A DNA stretch of 64,000 bases from Winogradskyella sp. MH6 (GTDB lineage: Bacteria > Bacteroidota > Bacteroidia > Flavobacteriales > Flavobacteriaceae). Every line of letters starts with the position of its first letter. Position 1 is the first letter of the stretch. The position numbers and the translations under genes are program-made. Location of the stretch: NCBI RefSeq assembly GCF_022810765.1, contig NZ_CP094494.1:744001-808000 (forward strand). Reading direction: 5' to 3'. The notes under the pieces were generated by a model that made no database searches, was not told the origin of the DNA, and was given only the letters and a program-made list of their open reading frames with translations. Of this stretch, positions 1 through 8,204 are shown piece after piece.

Positions 1-1
1 A

Positions 2-26
2 AGACTGCCAATTTAATTAGCAGTCT
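2..26. terminator. Stem-loop at window edge
   Basis: AGACTGC (2-8) pairs with GCAGTCT (20-26) around an 11-nt loop. It lies just past the stop codon of the first minus-strand gene, where a terminator is expected. The T-tract for that strand would be beyond the window edge, so strength cannot be judged. Confidence 0.5.
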
Positions 27-34
27 CTTTAATA

Positions 35-403
35 TTAAATCTTTGCGATCTTTATAATAGTATATTTTTCGTAGGTTTCTTTGTAACCATATTCATCTTC
101 TTCCTCATAGGTTTCAATCTTATAGGTTATCTGAAAACGCTCACCTATCATATCATCCGATTTTAGGTTTACTGTTTTTAAAACCTCTTCTGTTACCTCA
201 TAGAAATACATAATATCCTCATCATCTTCATCGTCTTCACCTTGCACCAAAAAGGCATAACCATCTTCTTCATCATAACCATCAAAAGTAGCCATGATTG
301 TTTCTGTATCTTGTTCTTTTGTCACTTTTTTATTTTCGTCAATTGCGTTTACACTAAACGCTATAATTGAAAACACGAATACTAAGAAATGTTTGTTTTT
401 CAT
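35..403 (-). CDS. Small secreted acidic protein, unknown function
   Basis: 122-aa protein with an N-terminal signal peptide (positively charged start, hydrophobic stretch FLVFVFSIIAFSVNA, residues 5-20). The mature part is rich in Asp and Glu, with runs such as GEDDEDDEDIMYFY. It is probably exported to the periplasm or beyond. I recognise no domain. The ATG at 403 is the only start that gives a complete signal peptide. Acidic clusters could bind calcium, but no EF-hand pattern is visible. Confidence 0.7.
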   Translation of the reverse strand: MKNKHFLVFVFSIIAFSVNAIDENKKVTKEQDTETIMATFDGYDEEDGYAFLVQGEDDEDDEDIMYFYEVTEEVLKTVNLKSDDMIGERFQITYKIETYEEEDEYGYKETYEKYTIIKIAKI

Positions 404-572
404 TTTAATTTATACGTTTATAGGCATTCTCATTGTCTATACATCTAGAAAACACCTTTTGTTTATTTTGTTTTATTGCTGGGAGTTTACCACCTCAAGC
501 CCATATCTTTTAGATCACTATCTAAGACAATGATATCTGTGGTATAATTGTGAAGAATTTACTGTCCTTTGT

Positions 573-1349
573 CTAAAACAATTTTAGAATAAACATATCT
601 ATAACTTCTACTAAGATTAGAATGATAATAATCCATTCTAGTCGACTACTTTCTCTATGATCCATAATATCTTTAAAGAGTTCTAAATTCTCTTTAATAA
701 TCTCTATCCTATCATGGATAACATGGTAACGATCCTTAAGGTCGAAGGTCTGTTTTAAATCAGAATTTAACTTGTTTAACTGTTCGTCTTCCCAAGTTAT
801 TTCTGGTGAATCAAAAATATACAGGTTTTCAGAAATCTTGTTTTTTATATTTAGAATCTTACCAATGAAGCGTTTTAACTTATTCCCTGAAATATCGAGC
901 TTTCCTTTAGCTTCTAAATATTTGGTGTGTTCATTAGTCTCTATTAATAAGGCTTCTGTAATTTCCGAAAAACGGTTTAAGGCTACAGATTGCGATGCAT
1001 TAAGCATCACTAATCGTATCATTTCGCTATTAAAGTCTGGCAACACAATACTTTCAAAATTTACTTGAAGTGTATTGGCTTGTATTTCTACGTTAACCTC
1101 TTCGGAAATTTTATCAGCAAAATAAGTATCACAAAACGGTTTAATAGCTTGCAAGGCTTCATTTATTTCTGCTTTTGAAAGGTTGAAAAAGCTCACCATT
1201 CCATATTGAAACAAATAAATATACTTGTCTTTTGAGTGTAGATAAAACAACTCATCACTATCTTGAAACAACAACTGCCAACACAATTGCGGTTTGCTAG
1301 ATTTTATACTGATAGTATTTGCTACCTGATAAGCGACAACTGGTAACAT
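573..1349 (-). CDS. RMD1/Sif2 (DUF155) family protein
   Basis: 258 aa. The middle and C-terminal parts fit the RMD1/RMND1 (DUF155) family: a run around residues 115-135 (RLVMLNASQSVALNRFSEI), a helical segment with ERIEII-like charged repeats, and a single C-terminal membrane helix (LEWIIIILILVEVIDMFILKLF), which is the family's usual architecture. Eukaryotic relatives are inner-membrane proteins linked to mitochondrial translation; the bacterial role is unknown. The start codon overlaps the stop of the upstream VOC gene, so the two are probably co-transcribed and translationally coupled. Confidence 0.75.
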   Translation of the reverse strand: MLPVVAYQVANTISIKSSKPQLCWQLLFQDSDELFYLHSKDKYIYLFQYGMVSFFNLSKAEINEALQAIKPFCDTYFADKISEEVNVEIQANTLQVNFESIVLPDFNSEMIRLVMLNASQSVALNRFSEITEALLIETNEHTKYLEAKGKLDISGNKLKRFIGKILNIKNKISENLYIFDSPEITWEDEQLNKLNSDLKQTFDLKDRYHVIHDRIEIIKENLELFKDIMDHRESSRLEWIIIILILVEVIDMFILKLF

Positions 1350-1762
1350 TATGTAGTAAACATATCCTTAGGTTCTGTAAAACTTTTAAACTCTAACATG
1401 TAATCATTAGGATCTTTAATAAAAAATGATAGATGCTCTCCTGTTTTATCTTTTAAAAAAGTGGTTTTGGTTACAACCTCTAACTTCTGCTTGGTAAGCT
1501 TGGTATAGATTTTTTTCCAATTATCAACATCTACAATAACACCAAAGTGAAAGGATGGCAAAATCTTACCTTCAAATACATAATTTGGATTATTGAAGTT
1601 AAATTTTTCGGCTTTTATAAATGTTATCTGGTGACCAAACAAATTTATATCCACCCAGTTTTCTGAGGTTCTTCCTGCAGATGCTCCAATGTTATTAATG
1701 TAAAAGTCTTGGGTTTCCTTTACACTCAAACACGGTAATGACATGTGAAATGACGTTTCCAT
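1349..1762 (-). CDS. VOC (glyoxalase/bleomycin resistance) family protein
   Basis: 137 aa, the usual length for a single vicinal-oxygen-chelate unit. The two beta-alpha-beta-beta-beta halves are visible: HMSLPCLSVKETQDFYINN near the N-terminus and FHFGVIVDVDNWKKIYTKL near residue 72, ending in DPNDYMLEFKSF, whose Glu is the usual last metal ligand. Such proteins use a divalent metal in isomerase, dioxygenase or resistance reactions; the substrate here cannot be told. It overlaps the downstream RMD1-family gene by one base. Confidence 0.8.
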   Translation of the reverse strand: METSFHMSLPCLSVKETQDFYINNIGASAGRTSENWVDINLFGHQITFIKAEKFNFNNPNYVFEGKILPSFHFGVIVDVDNWKKIYTKLTKQKLEVVTKTTFLKDKTGEHLSFFIKDPNDYMLEFKSFTEPKDMFTT

Positions 1763-1839
1763 AATTTAAGCACTTAGAGTTTATAACTTTTTAATATAAA
1801 GAAAGTTACAAAATTATATAACACCAATTACGGTAATTA

Positions 1840-2163
1840 TTAAAAATCATCATCTTCTGCATCCTCAGCAATCTCAGGATCTTGTACTGCTTCTGGATCA
1901 TCATCGTCATAATCCTCATAATCATCCTCATCGTAATTCTCCATGGTTACCGCTAATTTTGTACTAACTTTAACCAAATACTTGGTATCCTCGGTAGTTA
2001 CCTCAACGGCATCTATAATTTCGTTTTTAGCATTTCTGAATGTTATAATATGATCTTCATCATAACCATCAGGATATTTCTCCACCAATAAGGCTAGTAT
2101 TTCTGGTGTTAGTTTTTTAAAGTCTACAATGACGCGTTTTAAGTGTTGGTCTTTTCTGTTCAT
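1840..2163 (-). CDS. Conserved small acidic protein, unknown function
   Basis: 107 aa. A folded-looking N-terminal part (residues 1-75, including PDGYDEDHIITFRNAKNEI) is followed by a strongly acidic tail of Asp/Glu/Tyr repeats (ENYDEDDYEDYDDDDPE). No signal peptide, so cytoplasmic. It starts 14 bases after the stop of the deoxyhypusine-synthase-like gene and is probably in the polyamine operon. I recognise the type as a small protein common in flavobacteria but know no function. Confidence 0.65.
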   Translation of the reverse strand: MNRKDQHLKRVIVDFKKLTPEILALLVEKYPDGYDEDHIITFRNAKNEIIDAVEVTTEDTKYLVKVSTKLAVTMENYDEDDYEDYDDDDPEAVQDPEIAEDAEDDDF

Positions 2164-2177
2164 CTTGTTAGGTTGGA

Positions 2178-3155
2178 TTACATACCCAAAAGGTACGCAA
2201 AAATTAATGGCGCAACAATAGTTGCGTCACTTTCTATGATAAATTTTGGTGTGTTAATATCTAATTTTCCCCAAGTAATCTTTTCGTTCGGTACTGCTCC
2301 AGAATACGACCCATAACTTGTTGTACTGTCGCTAATTTGGCAGAAGTAACTCCAAAATGGTGTGTCCGTACGTTCCATGTCTTGGTATAACATTGGTACT
2401 ACACAGATTGGGAAATCTCCTGCAATTCCTCCACCTATTTGAAAGAAACCAATTCCATTTTCTGAGTTATCTGTGTACCAATCTGCTAAAAAGGTCATGT
2501 ACTCAATACCAGATTTCATTGTACTGGCTTTAAGCTCACCCTTTAGCACATAACTTGCAAAAATATTACCCATAGTACTGTCTTCCCAACCTGGGCAAAC
2601 AATTGGTAAGTTCTTTTCTGCTGCTGCATACATCCAAGAGTCTTTCAAATCTATTTCGTAATACTCTTCTAATGCACCAGACAATAATAATTTGTACATG
2701 TATTCATGTGGCAAGTAACGCTCACCTTTAGCTTCAGCCTCTTTCCAAATCTTTACGATGTGTTCTTGTATACGTCTAAATGCTTCCTCTTCTGGAATAC
2801 AAGTATCTGTAACTCGGTTTAAACCTTTTTCTAACAAATCCCACTCTTCTTGCGGAGTTAAATCACGGTAGTTAGGCACACGCTTGTAATGGCTATGTGC
2901 TACTAAATTCATGATATCTTCCTCAAGGTTTGCACCTGTACAAGATATGATGTGTACTTTATCTTGACGAATCATTTCAGCAAAAATCTTACCTAGCTCT
3001 GCGGTACTCATAGCACCAGCTAAAGACACTAACATCTTAGCGCCATTATTAAGCTGATCTTCGTACCCCTTTGCTGCATCAACCAAAGCTGCTGCATTAA
3101 AGTGTAGGTAATACTTCTCTATAAATTGTGTTATGTGTCCTTTATTAGTACTCAT
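2178..3155 (-). CDS. Deoxyhypusine synthase-like protein (probable homospermidine synthase)
   Basis: 325 aa from the ATG at 3155 (MSTNKGHITQFIEKYYLHFN). A longer reading from 3218 would run far into the agmatinase gene and adds a non-family sequence. The family signature near the C-terminus, EKITWGKLDINTPKF, contains the Lys that forms the imine intermediate in deoxyhypusine synthases; SCTGANLEED and QIGGGIAGDFPI fit the NAD-binding fold. Bacteria do not make hypusine on eIF5A; relatives in bacteria are known to make homospermidine by transferring an aminobutyl group between polyamines. The ATG lies inside the end of speB (11-bp overlap), so translation is probably coupled. Confidence 0.85.
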   Translation of the reverse strand: MSTNKGHITQFIEKYYLHFNAAALVDAAKGYEDQLNNGAKMLVSLAGAMSTAELGKIFAEMIRQDKVHIISCTGANLEEDIMNLVAHSHYKRVPNYRDLTPQEEWDLLEKGLNRVTDTCIPEEEAFRRIQEHIVKIWKEAEAKGERYLPHEYMYKLLLSGALEEYYEIDLKDSWMYAAAEKNLPIVCPGWEDSTMGNIFASYVLKGELKASTMKSGIEYMTFLADWYTDNSENGIGFFQIGGGIAGDFPICVVPMLYQDMERTDTPFWSYFCQISDSTTSYGSYSGAVPNEKITWGKLDINTPKFIIESDATIVAPLIFAYLLGM

Positions 3156-4086
3156 CTTCGTCATTAAATTTAGAAAATTTATTATTTCCGTTTGAATTGT
3201 TATTGAAATTACTTTCAAAATCGTCGTCTACGTCTTGATCTTGAAACTTATAACTTAACATTTTGTAGTAAAGCTTTGCTGCTAAAAAGTCTGAAGACTT
3301 TTCATTTTCATTTGGGCAAAGCTCAACAATATCAAAACCAACAACATTCTTTTCTTCAAAAACTTGTTTTAAAAACTCTAGTGTTTCATAATAAAACAAT
3401 CCTCCTGGCTCTGGTGTACCAGTGCTCGGCATAATAGAAGGGTCAAAAGCATCTAAATCAAAAGTAATAAAAACATTATCCGTCATTTGATCTATTGCTG
3501 AATCCATCCAGTTATCATCTACAGCCATTTCGTGAGCAAAATACGTTTTTTCTTCGTCCATTACTGTTTTCTCGATAGCATCCATAGAACGAATACCAAC
3601 CTGAATAAGGTTTGTTGTTTGGCTAGCTTCATACACTGCACAAGCATGGTTGCACTTAGAACCTTCATAACTTTCGCGAAGATCGGCATGCGCATCAATG
3701 TGCAACACTGTTAAATCCTCAAACATTTCATTGAAAGCTCTAATAGTACCAATAGAAATTGAATGTTCACCACCAAAAACTGTTACAAACTTGTTCTTTT
3801 TAATGTACTTTTTGGTTGCTTCGTGCACAGCCTCTACCATAGCTTCTGGTGACGCATTTTCCGTAACCGCATCTGCTAAGTGAATACCTTGAAGATACAC
3901 TTCAGAGTCGGTTTCGATATCGTACAATTCCATGTTTTCTGACGCATGTAAAAACGCCTCTGGGCCTTTATCTGCTCCTTTTTGCCATGTACTTGTACCA
4001 TCGTAAGGTACTGGGATTAAAACAATCTTTGACTGATCTAATTTTGAATGCTCTGCTGGAATACCAGCGTAAGTTTTTGTTTTCAT
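3145..4086 (-). CDS. speB: Agmatinase (ureohydrolase family)
   Basis: 313 aa. The binuclear manganese motifs are present: GGEHSISIG (about residue 104), HIDAHADLRESYEG (about 130) and TFDLDAFDPSIMPSTG (about 208), followed by GTPEPGG. It would convert agmatine to putrescine and urea in the cytoplasm. It sits 70 bp downstream of arginine decarboxylase and overlaps the deoxyhypusine-synthase-like gene, so substrate assignment is supported by context. After the catalytic domain (about residue 281) there is an Asp/Asn/Ser-rich low-complexity tail ending in NDEDEY, which is unusual for the family. Confidence 0.9.
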   Translation of the reverse strand: MKTKTYAGIPAEHSKLDQSKIVLIPVPYDGTSTWQKGADKGPEAFLHASENMELYDIETDSEVYLQGIHLADAVTENASPEAMVEAVHEATKKYIKKNKFVTVFGGEHSISIGTIRAFNEMFEDLTVLHIDAHADLRESYEGSKCNHACAVYEASQTTNLIQVGIRSMDAIEKTVMDEEKTYFAHEMAVDDNWMDSAIDQMTDNVFITFDLDAFDPSIMPSTGTPEPGGLFYYETLEFLKQVFEEKNVVGFDIVELCPNENEKSSDFLAAKLYYKMLSYKFQDQDVDDDFESNFNNNSNGNNKFSKFNDEDEY

Positions 4087-4156
4087 TTTTTTAATTCCTG
4101 AAAGGGAAGTTAATTATTTATTTTTATTGTTTGTTTTTATTTGACTCTGAATACTT

Positions 4157-5548
4157 CTAATATCCTAAAATATTCAGTAAATCTTCACTTTTTTGTTGTT
4201 CTGCGAAAACTTCGGTTGTTAAGTTTCCGTTATCATCGCGTTGAATTAATATATGTTTTGGACTTGGTATTAAACAGTGTTGCAATCCGCCAAAACCACC
4301 AATCGTTTCTTGATATGCTCCTGTATTAAAAAAGCCTATATACAACGGTTTGTCTTTGTGATACTTTGGTAAATAAATAGCATTGACGTGTTGTTCGCTG
4401 TTGTAATAATCATCACTATCGCAAGTTAATCCACCCAATAACACACGCTCATAACCTTCTTGCCAACGGTTGATTGGCAACATGATAAAGCGTTTGTTTA
4501 TTGCCCAAGTGTCTGGTAATGTTGTAATGAAAGATGAATTAATCATGTTCCATTTTTCACGATCGTTTTGTTGCTTTTGGTATAACACCTTGTAAATGGC
4601 ACCTCCACTTTCACCCACAGTAAAACTTCCAAACTCAGTAAAAATATGTGGTACGTCTACTTCTTCCTGCTCGCAAAAAGTTTTTATCTGGTTAACAATT
4701 TCATCTACCATATAGGCATAATCAAAATCGAAAGCCAGTGAGTTTTTAATTGGAAAACCTCCACCAATATTCAAACTATCTAAAGACGGACAGATTTTCT
4801 TTAGCGACGTATATACTTTAAGACATTTGGTCAACTCGTTCCAGTAGTATGCATTATCTCTAATACCAGTATTGATAAAGAAGTGCAGCATCTTAAGCTC
4901 TACTTGCTCGTTGTTTTGAATCTGATTTTTATAAAACGGCACAATGTTTTTGTAACCAATACCCAAGCGCGACGTATAAAACTCGAACTTAGGCTCTTCT
5001 TCAGAAGCTATTCTAATACCTACTTTAAATTTGCCATTAATCTCTTCGGTAAGTAAATCTAACTCTTCATAGTTGTCTATGATTGGTATACAGTTTTGAT
5101 GACCTCCGTTGATTAAATCGGCAATATTATTAATGTACTTTTCGCGCTTAAAGCCGTTACTAATTACAAAGGTTTTGTCTGTAATTTTTCCTTCTTTCTT
5201 AAGGCTATTTACAATATCAATATCGAAAGCCGAAGAGGTTTCGATATGAATATTGTTCTTTAAACCTTCGTCTAATACATGCTTAAAGTGCGAACTCTTT
5301 GTACAGTAACAATAATTGTATGTTGCTTTATAATTATGTTTTGCAAAAGCATCTGCAAACCACGACTTGGCACGTTGTATGTTGTTAGATATTTGAGGCA
5401 AATAGGTGAACTTTAAAGGTGCACCGTATTGCTCTATCAATTTCATTAAATCTATACCATGAAATTGAAGTGCGTTTTCCTCTAGGTGAAATTCTTCTTG
5501 AGGAAAGTAAAAGGATTGATCGATAAGATCAATGTATTTTGTATTCAT
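4157..5548 (-). CDS. speA: Arginine decarboxylase, PLP-dependent fold III
   Basis: 463 aa, alanine-racemase/ODC-like fold. Lys84 in CYCTKSSHFKHVL is the expected PLP Schiff-base lysine; SLNIGGGFPIKNS binds the cofactor phosphate; GLTCDSDDYYN carries the active-site Cys of this decarboxylase fold. It is much shorter than the roughly 650-aa enterobacterial SpeA and matches the compact Bacteroidota type. Product agmatine feeds the next gene, agmatinase. A diaminopimelate or carboxynorspermidine decarboxylase is the alternative, but adjacency to agmatinase favours arginine. Confidence 0.85.
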   Translation of the reverse strand: MNTKYIDLIDQSFYFPQEEFHLEENALQFHGIDLMKLIEQYGAPLKFTYLPQISNNIQRAKSWFADAFAKHNYKATYNYCYCTKSSHFKHVLDEGLKNNIHIETSSAFDIDIVNSLKKEGKITDKTFVISNGFKREKYINNIADLINGGHQNCIPIIDNYEELDLLTEEINGKFKVGIRIASEEEPKFEFYTSRLGIGYKNIVPFYKNQIQNNEQVELKMLHFFINTGIRDNAYYWNELTKCLKVYTSLKKICPSLDSLNIGGGFPIKNSLAFDFDYAYMVDEIVNQIKTFCEQEEVDVPHIFTEFGSFTVGESGGAIYKVLYQKQQNDREKWNMINSSFITTLPDTWAINKRFIMLPINRWQEGYERVLLGGLTCDSDDYYNSEQHVNAIYLPKYHKDKPLYIGFFNTGAYQETIGGFGGLQHCLIPSPKHILIQRDDNGNLTTEVFAEQQKSEDLLNILGY

Positions 5549-6235
5549 TTTTGTTTAATTCTCGTTTGTGTTTTTCAGAAAAAAAATAAAGGTATAAAGA
5601 TATATTTACAATTAATGTTAACTCTATATCAAATCTGAAATTGGCTTTCTGTAGTTGGCACAAAGCCATAACTATGCTGGCTAGCAGCTATCGGAGAAAC
5701 GGGAGTTAGCTTTAAATTTCGGATGCTTATCTTATAAGCTGCTTTTGAATATGACTTCCTAATTTTCAAAAGCCCGAACGTAAAAACAGTTTTCAATGTG
5801 TTCAGCTAAATTTAGAATCTGTTGTGTTAGTGACTCTAAATTTCGCAGCAAATGTATACTATTTTTTAATACGCAACACTTTTTTGTATTTTTTTTACAT
5901 ATGACCTTAATGATAGGGCTAGTAGCCCCACTTTTAACACGGCATAAAGTCGGCATATAGTCGGTATATATTTGGTATAAATTGGGTTTGGATAGCTGCT
6001 TTTACCTTGTTTAACTTACTTATAATGGTATTTTGTGGAAATACATATGATTGCACAGTGCTTTTTTTTGCTTACTACCCTTTTTATCGAGTTAAACATG
6101 AAAATGGTGCTTTCTGTGCTGCTTCTATTTGCGATAATAAAAAACTGGCTTATACTAAGACCTAACTAAAAAACTTTATCTTTAATCCCGTAACTGACAG
6201 TTATACGTATTCCAAGGTAAAAAACAAGTGTTTTT
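5549..6235. other. Noncoding accessory stretch between speA and the IS110 transposase
   Basis: About 690 bp with no convincing gene. A 65-codon reading on the minus strand (5759-5956) has no recognisable features. A GC-richer block at 5640-5760 has short hairpins (for example GCTGGCTAGCAGC at 5678-5690) and contains GTTAGC and GTTGGC words reminiscent of the cassette-like flank at 8205-8345. Closer to the transposase, TAACTGACAGTTA (6191-6203) is a perfect odd palindrome and may be part of the IS right end. Confidence 0.5.
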
Positions 6236-7228
6236 TTAATAATTTACAGCTGCTATATTTACAAAGGGCGTACCTCTTTTTATTACTGCAAAACTTCTTG
6301 CCAATATTTTGTTTCTAACATTGTTTAAGGCTATCATTTTGTGTTTACCTTCTTCGAGTTTTCTATGGTAGTATTTCTTAAGTTCTTGGTCTGATTGAAT
6401 AGCTGATACGGCTGCCATGCTCAATAGGGTCTTCATTTTTCTATCACCTATATAATGGCTCTGTTTTCGCCGTCTTATTGAGCTTCCTGAACTGTACTCG
6501 AACGGTGCTATACCACAATAACTTGAAAAGGTTCTCCATGTACTGAATTTAATAAAGTTAGAGGTGTGGTAGAGCAATTGGCAGCTAAGTATAAGACCTA
6601 CGCCTTTTACCGAACGCAGCAACTCATAGTTTTGCCTTAAGGTATCATCGGTCTTTACCAATGTTTTCATCTGGCTTTCTAAGGCTTCTATTTGTTTGTC
6701 TATATGTTTTATAGATCGTTCTAAAATCTTGCAGCAAACATCTGTGGATGGGCTTGACAGCAAGTGCTTGTTTTCTTTTAATGTAGATTTTAACCCACTT
6801 CGATCTTTAACCAATTGGTCTCTTAATGAGAGTATTCTTCCCAGTTCTTGAAAGATCTGTGGTTTCATATGACTTGGCTGAAGCTCTTCTCTATACATCC
6901 ATCCGAACCTGGCTATCATATAAGAGTCTAGCTTGTCTGTCTTCTCTCTTGTAAGACCTGTACTGCGCTTTATGCGCATAGGACTTTCTTCTACATAACA
7001 AACTCCACTTTCTGATAAAAAAACAGATAGCTTTAGTGAGTAATTGCCCGTATTTTCGAAACATAAAAAATAAGAATCACTGCCAACTTGGTGATTTGCC
7101 CATTTAAGGAGTTTTGAATAACCTGCTCTATCATTGGTAAATACAGCATGATGCTCGCTTTGGTATGCTGTAGCATCTATGGTTTTCTTGGATACATCTA
7201 TCCCGATTACATCTCTAACATTTTTCAT
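6236..7228 (-). CDS. IS110-family transposase (DEDD recombinase)
   Basis: 330 aa, typical IS110 length. The N-terminal RuvC-like DEDD domain starts with IGIDVSKKTIDAT (Asp11), followed by CFENTGNYS (Glu) and EKTDKLDSYMIARFG (paired Asp). The C-terminal Transposase_20 domain has SVKGVGLILSCQLL, a helix-hairpin-helix-like stretch, then FSSYCGIAPFEYSSG, where the conserved Ser of the Tnp domain is expected, and ALNNVRNKILARSFAVI. It appears intact. Such enzymes recombine DNA guided, in the IS110 group, by a bridge RNA from the element's noncoding end. Confidence 0.92.
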   Translation of the reverse strand: MKNVRDVIGIDVSKKTIDATAYQSEHHAVFTNDRAGYSKLLKWANHQVGSDSYFLCFENTGNYSLKLSVFLSESGVCYVEESPMRIKRSTGLTREKTDKLDSYMIARFGWMYREELQPSHMKPQIFQELGRILSLRDQLVKDRSGLKSTLKENKHLLSSPSTDVCCKILERSIKHIDKQIEALESQMKTLVKTDDTLRQNYELLRSVKGVGLILSCQLLYHTSNFIKFSTWRTFSSYCGIAPFEYSSGSSIRRRKQSHYIGDRKMKTLLSMAAVSAIQSDQELKKYYHRKLEEGKHKMIALNNVRNKILARSFAVIKRGTPFVNIAAVNY

Positions 7229-7430
7229 ATATTTAAAAAAATTATCATTAATGATGTTTTGTAACTATTTCCTTTAATGAGCCTATAGGGCTAGGTATTC
7301 CAATTAGTTCTTCAAAACATCCTACAAGAGACAGAGAGGACTATTACGTGTAATGGATATTATCTAAAGACCGTTCGAGTTCTCCTCTCTTCTCTTGTTA
7401 AATTTAATGATATCAAAGTAAAGGAGACCG
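7229..7430 (-). ncRNA. Candidate IS110 bridge RNA in the 5' noncoding end
   Basis: About 200 bp upstream of the transposase has no gene. CAAGAGA (7325-7331) plus AGAGAGGA (7333-7340) pair with TCCTCTCT (7383-7390) plus TCTCTTG (7391-7397): 15 base pairs with one bulged C and a 42-nt interior, the look of a bridge RNA binding loop. The interior holds a smaller ATTAC/GTAAT hairpin (7343-7354). ATCATTAATGAT (7244-7255) is a perfect palindrome next to the transposase start. Position and folding fit, but guide pairing was not shown; the stem could belong to an interrupted cassette site instead. Confidence 0.35.
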
Positions 7431-7469
7431 TTACCTGCAAGCTGAAAAAACCAACTCGACCAAATCAAA

Positions 7470-8204
7470 ATGACGAAAAACCTCTACCTGAATTTATTAC
7501 TTTTTATTTCAGTTCTGTTAGTAGGTTTTTACTTTACGTCTGAATTAAATAATTTATGGATTGCTCATCTGTATCATCTAGGAATAATGGCTTTAGCTGG
7601 ACTAATTCTTATCGCATCTGAAAAAGGAAAGCTTCCTAAAAAAGAAAAAGCCGAATTTAAAATCAATAAGATTATTGGAATTATAACTGGAATAATCGGA
7701 CTTATAGCCGTTTGTAATCTTATTCCTGTTCTTGCGAGCAAGATGGCTGGAATCGACATCACTAAGCATCCTATTATCATTGGTTTGAATCTAATGGTTC
7801 CAATTCTAATCTCTATATCAATATTCGAGGAGGTTTTATTTCGTAGAGTTTTAGCACAAAATATTAAAAACACTCTCGGAATTAGAAAAGGAATTTGGAT
7901 TTCGGCTTTTATTTTTGCAATTGCTCATATCTATTCTGATACTGGAATTTTACCGTCTTTCATCGCTGGAATAGTATTAGCCTATATTTACTTTAAAACA
8001 AATAGTATTTATTTGAACATTTTTGCTCATTTGTTTTATAATATCACAACCTACTATCTATTAGCAGTTTTTAGAGATAAAGATAAACTGGAATTAATAT
8101 ATAATTATCAAACCATAGCGTTATTAATTTCATTTGGAATTGTACTTATAGTTGGAATGACAAAAATTTTGAATAAAAAAGCCAGCAGGCAACAACGTAT
8201 ATAA
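7470..8204 (+). CDS. CPBP family intramembrane metalloprotease (CAAX protease-like)
   Basis: 244 aa with about seven or eight hydrophobic helices. The glutamic-protease motifs are present: FEEVLFRRVLAQ (EExxxR), FAIAHIY (FxxxH) and HLFYNITTYY (HxxxN), all predicted within the membrane. Members cleave prenylated proteins in eukaryotes; in bacteria they are linked to bacteriocin immunity or membrane-protein processing. The gene sits alone between an IS110 element and a structured repeat-like flank, and its last codons (SRQQRI) appear to run into that flank, so it may be a mobile cassette. Confidence 0.88.
   Translation: MTKNLYLNLLLFISVLLVGFYFTSELNNLWIAHLYHLGIMALAGLILIASEKGKLPKKEKAEFKINKIIGIITGIIGLIAVCNLIPVLASKMAGIDITKHPIIIGLNLMVPILISISIFEEVLFRRVLAQNIKNTLGIRKGIWISAFIFAIAHIYSDTGILPSFIAGIVLAYIYFKTNSIYLNIFAHLFYNITTYYLLAVFRDKDKLELIYNYQTIALLISFGIVLIVGMTKILNKKASRQQRI

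Larger units (their letters stand above)
6187..7432 (-). mobile_element. IS110-family insertion sequence, boundaries approximate
   Basis: One transposase gene with a short 3' side and about 200 bp of structured noncoding DNA on its 5' side, the layout of the IS110 group (the IS1111 group has the long noncoding part downstream). These elements usually lack clear terminal inverted repeats and long target duplications, so the ends cannot be fixed by eye. A 10-bp repeat ATAGGGCTAG at 5913-5922 and 7285-7294 was seen but not used as a boundary. Confidence 0.55.

Noticed and set aside
294..533. 79-codon plus-strand frame over the start of the first gene
   Set aside because: It overlaps the well-supported secreted acidic protein on the other strand and has no features of its own.
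3156..3218. Longer N-terminus for the deoxyhypusine-synthase-like protein
   Set aside because: It would run deep into speB and adds sequence without family similarity; the ATG at 3155 gives the usual family start.
5759..5956. 65-codon minus-strand reading frame in the region left of the IS110 element
   Set aside because: No recognisable domain, odd composition and no regulatory context; it overlaps the structured block and is likely chance.
5913..7294. 10-bp repeat ATAGGGCTAG on both sides of the transposase as IS ends
   Set aside because: IS110-family elements rarely leave such duplications, the right copy falls inside the candidate bridge RNA region, and a 10-bp match over this distance is not rare.
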